Shown: positions 6,356 through 12,408 of the stretch, piece by piece
How the letters are laid out: every line of letters starts with the position of its first letter
Numbering within the stretch: position 1 is the first letter of the stretch
DNA from: Methanobacteriota archaeon
GTDB taxonomy: Archaea > Thermoplasmatota > Poseidoniia > Poseidoniales > Poseidoniaceae
Length of the DNA: 12,408 nucleotides
NCBI GenBank assembly: GCA_002726845.1
Contig: PBSP01000100.1
Location: 1 to 12,408, forward strand
Direction: 5' to 3'
The notes under the pieces: model-generated
What the model was told of the DNA's origin: nothing
Database searches by the model: none
The model's input: the letters and a program-made list of their open reading frames with translations, nothing else
Position numbers and translations under genes: made by a program

Positions 6356-6928
6356 ATGGACGCACTCATGATTGGTCTTATTGTCGGTGGATTTCTTTTC
6401 TCTGTCTTTCTTATTTGGTTTTTCAGCACTTGGAACCGTCTCGTGCGCTTGGATGAAAATGCAAAGAAATCGTGGGCAGATATTGATGTCATACTCAAAC
6501 AGAGATACGACATGATTCCCAACCTTGTCAACATTGTCAAAGGTTATGCAGAGCATGAAAGAGAGATTTTTGAACAATTTGCTCAGGCTCGGCAAACGGC
6601 TGCTGGATGTTTGGCACAAGGAGATGTTAAGGGCGTTGGTGCCGCTGAGGGTATGCTCTCAGGCCTCATCCCTCGCATCAACATGGTTGCTGAGCAATAC
6701 CCTGATTTGAAAGCAGACTCTTCGTTTGTAAACCTCCAAAACCAACTGGTGGCATTGGAAAACCAACTTGCAGATCGACGCGAATTTTACAACGCTTCTT
6801 CAACGAATTTCAATTCTGCGATACAAATGATTCCAACCAACTTCGTTGCTTCCATTAAGGGATGTGTGAGGAAAGATTTGTTCGTTGTTGAAGGCGTTCA
6901 GCGTGAAAATGTCCAGATCTCGTTTTGA
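6356..6928 (+). CDS. LemA-family membrane-anchored protein
   Basis: LemA proteins are widespread in bacteria and present in some archaea; they have one N-terminal transmembrane helix and a helical bundle, and their molecular role is poorly known. This 190-residue protein has a hydrophobic segment at about residues 5-24. It is followed by the hallmark region: WNRLVRLDENAKKSWADIDV at 26-45, LKQRYDMIPNLVNIVKGYAE at 47-66 and HEREIFEQFAQAR to residue 79. The C-terminal part has RREFYNASSTNFN and the FNSAIQMIP stretch common to the family. The length is normal. It starts at an ATG placed just downstream of the TATAAATT box. The usual LemA partners (TPM-domain or HtpX-like proteins) are not adjacent; instead a DHH phosphoesterase follows after 50 bases. 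Confidence 0.94.
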   Translation: MDALMIGLIVGGFLFSVFLIWFFSTWNRLVRLDENAKKSWADIDVILKQRYDMIPNLVNIVKGYAEHEREIFEQFAQARQTAAGCLAQGDVKGVGAAEGMLSGLIPRINMVAEQYPDLKADSSFVNLQNQLVALENQLADRREFYNASSTNFNSAIQMIPTNFVASIKGCVRKDLFVVEGVQRENVQISF

Positions 6929-6965
6929 ATACGAAGTTTCAAGTCTAACACGCAAAATTTCAACC

Positions 6966-6972
6966 TGAGGAG
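6966..6972 (+). promoter_or_regulatory. Shine-Dalgarno site of the DHH phosphoesterase gene
   Basis: TGAGGAG lies six bases before the ATG at 6979 and sets the start of the DHH gene. It is one of few strong ribosome sites in this window, where several genes seem to be leaderless, and it suggests the gene is translated from within a longer message. Confidence 0.55.
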
Positions 6973-6978
6973 CACCCT

Positions 6979-8391
6979 ATGTTCTTGGTACTCGGACACA
7001 GCCCAATTGCTGTGGGCTTAGCACATTGGTGCTCAAAGCGAAGACCAACTCGATTGATTGGGCTTGCTTCAAAACTGGAAATTTCAGAGGATATTGGTGA
7101 CTGTGAAATTCTTCCACTACCAATGCCCATGGCCCCATCAGAATTGCCCGATGGAGGTCATAAACCGACTGCAGTCATTCTTGTTGACACGGATGTTCTT
7201 GAAGGTGAGAATATACTTACTGAGATTAGAAAACGGTGGCCAGATGCACCAATTTTGAGTGAAGAATTGTCGGTTGAACACATAGAAAACCTCGATCAAA
7301 TCGATGTTCAGGACCTCATATCAGCAGCGTTCAAAGAGAAGGTTCGCTCGTGGGAGCGCCATGCAGGAGCAACGGTACTCGAGTCGTACATACGTCATCT
7401 ACCTACGGATTCAAAGGTCGCCATTTTCTGCCACGACAACCCAGACCCAGACGCTCTTTCATCAGCGTTGGCCATGCACGAACTCGTAACTCACTTAGGG
7501 CATCAACCGACAATCTACCACGGCGGATTGATTGAGCATCAACAGAATCAAGCCATGGTACGTTTGTTGGAAATTCCGCTTCGAAGAATCATACTCGACT
7601 GGGAATTGGATGACGTTTTATCCGAAGCTGAATGCATTATTACAGTCGATTTTCATCAGCCCGGAGCAAACAACATTCTACCAGCAGATTGTGTGCCACA
7701 CATCATCATCGATCATCATGCCTCAGAGAAGACCGTTTCTGCTGATGTCGCTTTTCTTCGTCCAGAGTACTCGGCCACATCTTCACTAATTGCCAACCTA
7801 CTCATGAGCATGACGTTAGAGATGACACCAAGATTGGCGACTGCACTATCCTTTGGACTCCGTACAGATACGCTCTCGTTTACTCGAGCGTTTAACCAGG
7901 TGGACCTTCGAGCACTGATGTGGCTCAACACATGGGTTGATGATGAATTGCTCCAATCCATACAAGCACCGCTTCGCACTCCTGAGACTTTGCAATCCTT
8001 TCGACAAGCACTCTCAACGATGGTTCAAAAAAACGGACTTGTGCTCGCACCAATAACGAATCTCATTCATCGAGACGACTTAGCACAGGTTGCGGACTTT
8101 TTGTTTGCAACTTCAAACACGGATGTTGTTCTTGTTTACGGTATTCAGAGAAATCGTGTCTTGCTATCCGCACGAAGTCGACGAGAAAATCTGCACATTG
8201 GACTCGTGCTGTCAAAGGAATTCCCAGACGGCCAAGCAGGTGGACATCGAGGGATGGCAGGAGGACAAATCCAAATGCCTACGCTTGGATATGAAGATTC
8301 ACACCCGAGTGATGAACAACATGACAAGATACTGACAACCTTCTCTCAGAGAATGGAAGCGTTGTTTTCTATTGAGGAGGAAACAGAATGA
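6979..8391 (+). CDS. DHH-family phosphoesterase with N-terminal Rossmann-like domain
   Basis: A 470-residue protein of the DHH/DHHA1 superfamily, Mn-dependent phosphodiesterases and phosphatases that act on short oligonucleotides, cyclic dinucleotides or similar substrates. Metal-binding motifs are complete: HDNPDPDA at residues 152-159, D224 in VDFHQ, DHH at 245-247 and D297 in RTDT. The C-terminal DHHA1 domain has the GGHRGMAGG signature at 421-429. The first 110 residues begin like a TrkA-N/Rossmann nucleotide-binding domain (MFLVLGHSPIAVGLAHWC), but the glycine motif is altered to G-x6-G, so dinucleotide binding is doubtful. This N-terminal arrangement is known for archaeal DHH proteins. 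A TGAGGAG ribosome site fixes the start, and the stop overlaps the TraB gene as ATGA, so the two are translationally coupled. The substrate is not determined. Cytosolic, with no membrane segment. Confidence 0.92.
   Translation: MFLVLGHSPIAVGLAHWCSKRRPTRLIGLASKLEISEDIGDCEILPLPMPMAPSELPDGGHKPTAVILVDTDVLEGENILTEIRKRWPDAPILSEELSVEHIENLDQIDVQDLISAAFKEKVRSWERHAGATVLESYIRHLPTDSKVAIFCHDNPDPDALSSALAMHELVTHLGHQPTIYHGGLIEHQQNQAMVRLLEIPLRRIILDWELDDVLSEAECIITVDFHQPGANNILPADCVPHIIIDHHASEKTVSADVAFLRPEYSATSSLIANLLMSMTLEMTPRLATALSFGLRTDTLSFTRAFNQVDLRALMWLNTWVDDELLQSIQAPLRTPETLQSFRQALSTMVQKNGLVLAPITNLIHRDDLAQVADFLFATSNTDVVLVYGIQRNRVLLSARSRRENLHIGLVLSKEFPDGQAGGHRGMAGGQIQMPTLGYEDSHPSDEQHDKILTTFSQRMEALFSIEEETE
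8374..8380 (+). promoter_or_regulatory. Strong Shine-Dalgarno site inside the DHH gene, for TraB
   Basis: GAGGAGG lies seven bases before the ATG at 8388, inside the last codons of the DHH gene. With the ATGA stop/start overlap it indicates coupled translation of the two proteins and decides the TraB start. Confidence 0.6.
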
Positions 8392-9554
8392 GTACTGCAC
8401 CTTTCATTGACATCACTCCCACACTACGACTCTTGGGTACTGCGCATGTTGCAACGGCCTCAGTTGAGGCTGTTCGAGAACAAATTGAAACCTATAAGCC
8501 GAAAGTTGTGGGCGTAGAGTTGTGTCAAACTCGACATGATGCACTCGTCGAAGGTCGGCGTTTGGACAAAGAAGGGCTGCGCCGCGTCATCAAAGAAGGA
8601 AAGGCGCCAATGGTCCTCATCCAAGCCATGTTGAGTGCTGAACAACGTCGAATGGGCTTGTTGGAAGGGCAAGAGCCAGGTGCAGAATTGCTGGCGGCCG
8701 TAGAGGCAGCGAAAGAAGCGGGGCTTGACGTCGCTTTAGTTGACAGAGACATCCAAGTTACGATGCGCAGAGCATGGAAAAAAATGCGTTGGAGAGAACG
8801 TTTTCGTTTGCTTTTTTCTCTTTTTGCGGAGGATGAAGAAGCGGAGGAAGAGATTGATTTGGATGAATTACTCTCCGATTCAGACCTCCTTTCTTCAATG
8901 ATGCAGGAACTCAAACAATTCTCACCAGGAGCTGGCGAAGCGTTGATCGACGAGCGAGATCGGTACATCGCTGAGAAGATTATGCAAGCAAAAACCGATG
9001 AAAAAATGCTCGTCGTTGTTGGCGCGGGTCATCTTCAAGGAATTCAAAAAACTCTCACCCCTTACACTCCGCTAGCGACCGATGAATTCAATGAAATCTC
9101 TACCGTACCGAAAAAAGGAATGTTCGGAAAACTACTACCGTTTGCAATTCCAATGATCGTTATGGGATTGGTTGGATTTGCCTTGCTCAACAATGATGAC
9201 GTTGATATCGTGAAGATGCTTACGGTTTGGACACTCTTCAACGCAATATTCGCCGCAATTGGCTGCATTCTTGCTCGCGGCCACCCGTTAGCCATCCTTA
9301 CAGCTGCGGCTGCAAGCCCAATTACCTCGTTGAATCCGGCACTCGCTGCTGGCTGGTTTGCGGGATATGTTCAACTGCGTATATCAGAACCAACTGCAGA
9401 GGATTTGCAATTGTTCCTAAAAGGAACATCCATTGGCGGATTTTGGAGCAATCGTGCTGGACGTGTGCTCTTGGTCACCGCACTTACCAACCTCGGGAGT
9501 ATGCTTGGCGCGTGGTTTGCAGCTGCGGGATTCATCGGTGGAGGCGTGACCTAA
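8388..9554 (+). CDS. TraB/PrgY-family membrane protein
   Basis: The TraB family takes its name from enterococcal pheromone-shutdown proteins and is shared by archaea and eukaryotes; a metal-dependent hydrolase activity has been proposed. The 388-residue product has the soluble domain first: GTAHV at residues 17-21, GVELC with Arg49 nearby at 42-49, VDRD at 118-121, ERD at 189-191 and GAGH at 212-215, the conserved residues of the family. An acidic tract (DEEAEEEIDLDE) at 149-160 interrupts the domain. The last 140 residues hold about four hydrophobic segments (248-267, 277-297, 299-330, 357-385), so it is anchored by its C-terminus in the membrane. The start is set by GAGGAGG and the ATGA overlap with the DHH gene. 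Its stop shares CTAA with the stop of folP on the other strand. The biological role in archaea is unknown. Confidence 0.92.
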   Translation: MSTAPFIDITPTLRLLGTAHVATASVEAVREQIETYKPKVVGVELCQTRHDALVEGRRLDKEGLRRVIKEGKAPMVLIQAMLSAEQRRMGLLEGQEPGAELLAAVEAAKEAGLDVALVDRDIQVTMRRAWKKMRWRERFRLLFSLFAEDEEAEEEIDLDELLSDSDLLSSMMQELKQFSPGAGEALIDERDRYIAEKIMQAKTDEKMLVVVGAGHLQGIQKTLTPYTPLATDEFNEISTVPKKGMFGKLLPFAIPMIVMGLVGFALLNNDDVDIVKMLTVWTLFNAIFAAIGCILARGHPLAILTAAAASPITSLNPALAAGWFAGYVQLRISEPTAEDLQLFLKGTSIGGFWSNRAGRVLLVTALTNLGSMLGAWFAAAGFIGGGVT

Positions 9555-10387
9555 TCCAAGGCTCGCAAAACCTGAAGTACGTCGGTATGTGCTTGCACAT
9601 CGTGAACTCTCAACCAATCAACACCAACCATATTTGCGTAAGCGGCGAGGCCAAGTGTGCCGAACAACCGATCGTCTGTTGAGGTGTGGCCTGTAATCTG
9701 GCCAATCATTGATTTTCGGGAAACGCCCCAAAGTACGGAAAAATCATGCTCACCACGAAGCATGTCCCAGCTTTTAAGCAAATCGAGATTGTGGTGCAAC
9801 GATTTTCCAAATCCAATTCCTGGATCGAGACAAATAGTTCTGGAGTCGTGTCCCGCATCAACAAGTTGCTGCGCAGTATCGAGAAGTTGGTTTGAGACCT
9901 CTTCGACGACATTTTTGTACGAGGGATTGTTTTGCATCGTCTCTGGTTCTCCAAGCATATGCATGATGCAGACAGGAGCCTTTCGCTCCAGCACCAAATC
10001 GAACATGTGTTTAGATCGCAATCCAGATACATCGTTGATGATGTTTGCACCAGCATCTAAAGCAGCTTTTGCGACTTCATGGTGGCGTGTGTCTACGGAT
10101 ATTTGAATCGAGGGAGATGCGTCTCGGAGACCAGAAATAACGGGTATTACGCGCTTAAGTTCTTCTTCTATAGAGACGTTATCTGAACCTGGGCGTGTGC
10201 TTTCTCCACCTACATCGATGATTTCTGCACCTTCTGCAATCATCCTTTGGCCACATTGTATTGCTTCTTCTAGGCTGTTTTGACGCGAAGCAGGATGAAA
10301 AGAATCAGGAGTGACGTTCAAGATTCCCATAAGTCCTGTTTGTGATAAATCACGGCGGAACGAAAAAGGTGCAAATGCATCACCCAT
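9551..10387 (-). CDS. folP: Dihydropteroate synthase
   Basis: FolP condenses hydroxymethyl-dihydropterin diphosphate with p-aminobenzoate to form dihydropteroate, a committed folate step; archaeal relatives may use other aryl acceptors in methanopterin-type pathways. From the ATG at 10387 it is 278 residues, the normal size. The TIM-barrel signatures are all present: GILNVTPDSF at residues 21-30, IIDVGGESTRPG at 56-67, SVDTRH at 97-102, NDVSGL at 118-123, DPGIGFGKS at 188-196 and GVSRKS at 221-226, with a RVHDV ending that binds the diphosphate. The overall look is bacterial, so lateral transfer is possible but not shown. An upstream TTG at 10402 is also in frame; I prefer the ATG because the TATA-like box lies 25 bases before it. 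The other folate gene of the window, the PCD, is nearly 9 kb away. Confidence 0.94.
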   Translation of the reverse strand: MGDAFAPFSFRRDLSQTGLMGILNVTPDSFHPASRQNSLEEAIQCGQRMIAEGAEIIDVGGESTRPGSDNVSIEEELKRVIPVISGLRDASPSIQISVDTRHHEVAKAALDAGANIINDVSGLRSKHMFDLVLERKAPVCIMHMLGEPETMQNNPSYKNVVEEVSNQLLDTAQQLVDAGHDSRTICLDPGIGFGKSLHHNLDLLKSWDMLRGEHDFSVLWGVSRKSMIGQITGHTSTDDRLFGTLGLAAYANMVGVDWLRVHDVQAHTDVLQVLRALD

Positions 10388-10406
10388 GAGCAGGTGCAGC
10401 AAGGAT

Positions 10407-10416
10407 GAATTGATAA
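10407..10416. promoter_or_regulatory. TATA-like box midway between divergent folP and the membrane-protein gene
   Basis: GAATTGATAA is the only AT-rich block in the 52-base divergent gap. Its centre is about 25 bases before the folP ATG (minus strand) and about 28 before the ATG at 10440 (plus strand). Either orientation gives the spacing expected for leaderless transcripts. Confidence 0.35.
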
Positions 10417-10439
10417 GGCCTCATGCTCAAGGGTTTTGC

Positions 10440-11066
10440 ATGTCGGAGAACGAAGGCGACCATTCAACGAGTGGTTCCAACCCGTCATCAGTTGATCTCG
10501 GCGTCAGTGAAGCATCGCTTGAACTCGCAGAACGTGTTGCACTGCGATTGAACATTTACGATAAACCTGCAATCTTCAACATGCTTTCGAGTCGAGCGAA
10601 ACTTGGTGCAGGAATTGTTACCGTCTCAGGGTTGTTTTGGTGGTTGCTGATCAGTAACGCATCATCCGACAACTTGGATGTGGGTGTTTCGAAATTCTTT
10701 GCTCTAAATTTCAACGATGTTGCACTTGCAGTCATGGCGCTTGCATTCCTTCACTCGGTATTCGGTGACTTTGGTCGTGAAATGGGGTCGCTCGTTCCGT
10801 CGCTTATTTCTGGCGTGATGATCATCATGGTACTGCTGTATGTAGGAGAGCCTGTCGTCACCGCCCTCATGTCAGACGCACTTGAAGTCGAGACCGGTTT
10901 GTGGCGCAGTGCACGACTGGCTTTGGTGGGTGCTGGAACCGTGTTTGGAGGTCATTTGATTGTCGATGCGTATCTCCTCCTTTGGCTACGTCGCTTCCTT
11001 GAAGCAAACGAAGACATCGTGCTCACACCTCCAAATGAACATGAAGAAACCTCAACAACTGAGTAA
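10440..11066 (+). CDS. Four-helix membrane protein of unknown function
   Basis: I do not recognise a family. The 208-residue product begins with a polar, Ser/Asn/Glu-rich cytosolic-type tail (about 50 residues) and then shows four hydrophobic segments at roughly 55-73, 90-110, 119-143 and 158-186. It closes with a short acidic tail (EANEDIV, EHEETSTTE). A few charged residues lie in or next to the helices, such as D110 and R113 after the second and D176 in the fourth. There is no signal-peptide cleavage site and no catalytic motif. The open frame continues upstream to 10311 through folP antisense sequence; I start at the ATG at 10440, 28 bases after a TATA-like box, which avoids that overlap. 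Forty bases separate it from trm56, so it probably heads the operon that includes trm56 and carA. Confidence 0.78.
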   Translation: MSENEGDHSTSGSNPSSVDLGVSEASLELAERVALRLNIYDKPAIFNMLSSRAKLGAGIVTVSGLFWWLLISNASSDNLDVGVSKFFALNFNDVALAVMALAFLHSVFGDFGREMGSLVPSLISGVMIIMVLLYVGEPVVTALMSDALEVETGLWRSARLALVGAGTVFGGHLIVDAYLLLWLRRFLEANEDIVLTPPNEHEETSTTE

Positions 11067-11106
11067 CACCCTCTCCCTTCATGAACACAACACGCGAGGC
11101 GTTGAC

Positions 11107-11661
11107 ATGGCCGATAACGATGTTATCATTTTGCGTCTCGGATATCGGCTTGGACGTGACCCGAGAATTACAACACATCTTGCGTTGGTTGCTCGAGCCT
11201 TAGGTGCCAATAAATTCCTTTTTTCTGGTGATGAGGACAAACGGCTCTCTGAAAACATCAGTTCGGTCAACGAACGCTTTGGAGGAGAGATGGTTGTCGG
11301 TCATCTGAAGAGTCCAATGGCTTGGTTGAAAAAATTTGTACGTGAAGGTGTCGATGGGGGTCCTCCAGGTACAGCAGTCCATCTCACCATGTACGGTGCG
11401 CCTTACCAAAACGTGACGCCGACCATCCGAAGAGATCGCCCTCTCGTCGTAATTGTGGGCGGCGCAAAAGTGCCCTCTGAGGTGTTTCAGATTTCACAAT
11501 ACAATCTTGCAGTCGGCAATCAACCTCATTCCGAAGTTGCTGCACTCGCACTGTTTCTCGATGGTTGGTATGGAACAGGTTCAATCTCAAGAAAAATGGA
11601 TGGCGGCGAGTTGATTATCAATCCCAGCAACCATGGAAAAGATGTGACTGACAACAAGTAA
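11107..11661 (+). CDS. tRNA (cytidine(56)-2'-O)-methyltransferase, archaeal Trm56
   Basis: Trm56 is a SPOUT-class enzyme that methylates the ribose of C56 in the T-loop of archaeal tRNAs using S-adenosylmethionine, helping lock the D-loop/T-loop contact. The 184-residue product has the family length and begins with the hallmark ILRLGYRLGRDPRITTHLAL at residues 8-27. The knotted C-terminal SAM-binding part is seen in LVVIVGGAKVP at 113-123 and YNLAVGNQPHSEVAALALFL at 132-151. The open frame runs upstream to 10960 inside the membrane-protein gene, but the ATG at 11107 matches the family start and has GAGG seven bases upstream. carA follows after 36 bases in the same frame. This gene is one of the strongest signs that the window is archaeal. 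Confidence 0.94.
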   Translation: MADNDVIILRLGYRLGRDPRITTHLALVARALGANKFLFSGDEDKRLSENISSVNERFGGEMVVGHLKSPMAWLKKFVREGVDGGPPGTAVHLTMYGAPYQNVTPTIRRDRPLVVIVGGAKVPSEVFQISQYNLAVGNQPHSEVAALALFLDGWYGTGSISRKMDGGELIINPSNHGKDVTDNK

Positions 11662-11697
11662 AGGTCACAATCCCATGGAAAATCATCCCCAAGCATT

Positions 11698-12408
11698 ATG
11701 GATGGCCTATATCGAATACCGCTGATGTCGATGAACGGTAGCACCCCCCCCGGATTCGCACGGGCTCGACATAATCCACATCTTGCGAATACGCCTCAAT
11801 TCGATGATGCTGCTGATGCGCTTTACGACAAGTCCAATCTCCCTCAGAAAGCAAGTGGGGAAGGGATTTTGCTGCTTGCAGACGGGGGAAGATACGAAGG
11901 CACACTGTTCGGTGCAGAAGGCTTCGGAGAAGGAGAGCTTGTGTTCACGACAGGCATGATGGGGTATCAAGAATCTCTCACTGACCCGTCATGGGCTGGG
12001 CAAATCCTCACGTTTACCTATCCTTTGATTGGAAATTACGGAATCCACGGAGGAAAATCCGAGTCGAAAGCCGTGTGGCCAAAAGGCGTTGTTGTTCGGC
12101 ATGCTATGGATGATCCCGACCACCGGGACTCCATTGGAACCGTATCAGAACTGCTCCAAGCTCACGGTGTTCCAGGAATTGAGAACATCGACACTCGTGC
12201 CATCACGAAACGTGTTCGTGAACTTGGTACCGTTCTTTGCATCTTCGGTCCGAAAGAGAACGAACAAGAGATGTTGGAACGATTGCAAATCATGACTTCT
12301 CCCGAACTCAACGACTTGGTTGACCTCGTCTCCATCAATGAACCAATAATTCTCAATCCTGGAGCGAAAGACGATTTGGGTGAGCCACTCCCACGAATTG
12401 GTGCTTTG
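11698..12408 (+). CDS. carA: Carbamoyl-phosphate synthase small subunit, N-terminal part (cut by the window end)
   Basis: CarA is the glutaminase subunit that feeds ammonia to CarB for carbamoyl phosphate, used in pyrimidine and arginine synthesis. The frame is open from the ATG at 11698 to the window edge, 237 codons of an expected 380 or so, so the catalytic Cys-His-Glu triad lies outside. What is visible is the conserved N-terminal domain: LLLADGGRYEGTLFG at residues 58-72, TGMMGYQESLTDPSWAGQI at 85-103, YPLIGNYGI, then GIENIDTRAITKRVRELG, which matches the family's GIxGIDTRxLTxxLR pattern. About 55 residues precede the usual start of the family, spanning a run of eight C at 11744-11751. 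No clear ribosome site supports 11698; inner ATGs at 11725 and 11731 are possible, but no ATG lies closer to the usual start. Downstream of trm56 by 36 bases, probably in its operon. Confidence 0.93.
   Translation, partial: MDGLYRIPLMSMNGSTPPGFARARHNPHLANTPQFDDAADALYDKSNLPQKASGEGILLLADGGRYEGTLFGAEGFGEGELVFTTGMMGYQESLTDPSWAGQILTFTYPLIGNYGIHGGKSESKAVWPKGVVVRHAMDDPDHRDSIGTVSELLQAHGVPGIENIDTRAITKRVRELGTVLCIFGPKENEQEMLERLQIMTSPELNDLVDLVSINEPIILNPGAKDDLGEPLPRIGAL

Noticed and set aside
6979..7330. A separate TrkA potassium-channel regulatory gene
   Set aside because: The Rossmann-like region is continuous in frame with the DHH domain, has an altered glycine motif, and no Trk transporter is nearby.
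10311..10439. Longer start for the membrane protein at base 10311
   Set aside because: It would overlap the folP start on the other strand and adds a polar stretch that looks like antisense folP sequence; the TATA-like box also lies inside it.
10960..11106. Longer start for trm56 at base 10960
   Set aside because: The extra residues lie within the membrane-protein gene in another frame, and Trm56 proteins begin at the 11107 ATG position.
1..12408. CRISPR arrays, insertion sequences, tRNA genes, prophage or defence islands
   Set aside because: I looked for direct repeats, terminal inverted repeats, transposase motifs and tRNA-like cloverleafs on both strands by eye and saw none; nearly all the sequence is accounted for by ordinary genes.

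Overview
The window looks like a stretch of chromosome from a euryarchaeon, most likely a marine planktonic lineage such as Poseidoniia (Marine Group II). That placement is inference. What the sequence shows is an archaeal information-processing set: aIF2 beta, a class I lysyl-tRNA synthetase, the archaeal tRNA C56 ribose methyltransferase Trm56, and a GfcR-type HTH-phosphoribosyltransferase regulator. These sit among genes of bacterial flavour: dihydropteroate synthase, pterin carbinolamine dehydratase, LemA, TauE/SafE and TraB. Genes are tightly packed, no gene-free stretch reaches 300 bases, and base composition looks even throughout. I saw no rRNA, tRNA, CRISPR array, insertion sequence or prophage.

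Layout. Bases 3-113 hold the tail of an unidentified gene. It is followed on the plus strand by a small hypothetical protein, a pterin-4a-carbinolamine dehydratase and a small nitroreductase (135-1474). aIF2 beta lies on the minus strand (1524-1934). Divergent from it is a plus-strand block: the GfcR-like regulator, then lysyl-tRNA synthetase 9 bases later, then a zinc-ribbon/coiled-coil protein of unknown role (to 5472). A minus-strand TauE/SafE permease (5474-6274) ends one base away from that protein. From a divergent promoter region with visible TATA-like boxes, a LemA protein (6356-6928) is read on the plus strand, followed by a DHH-family phosphoesterase and a TraB-family membrane protein that overlap by ATGA (6979-9554). 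The TraB gene and the minus-strand folP gene share the bases CTAA at their stops. Divergent from folP is a plus-strand block: a four-helix membrane protein of unknown function, trm56, and the start of carA, which runs off the window with an unusual N-terminal extension.

How the genes work together. Most are housekeeping: translation (aIF2 beta, LysRS, Trm56), folate/pterin metabolism (FolP, PCD) and pyrimidine/arginine supply (CarA). The regulator-LysRS and DHH-TraB pairs are the clearest cases of probable co-transcription. I found no convincing new multi-gene system. The parts most worth a second look are the DHH-TraB pair with its degenerate N-terminal Rossmann-like domain, the unrecognised zinc-ribbon protein with a Ser/Lys-rich linker, the extended CarA N-terminus across a run of eight C, and a single TATA-like box placed midway between folP and the divergent membrane-protein gene.
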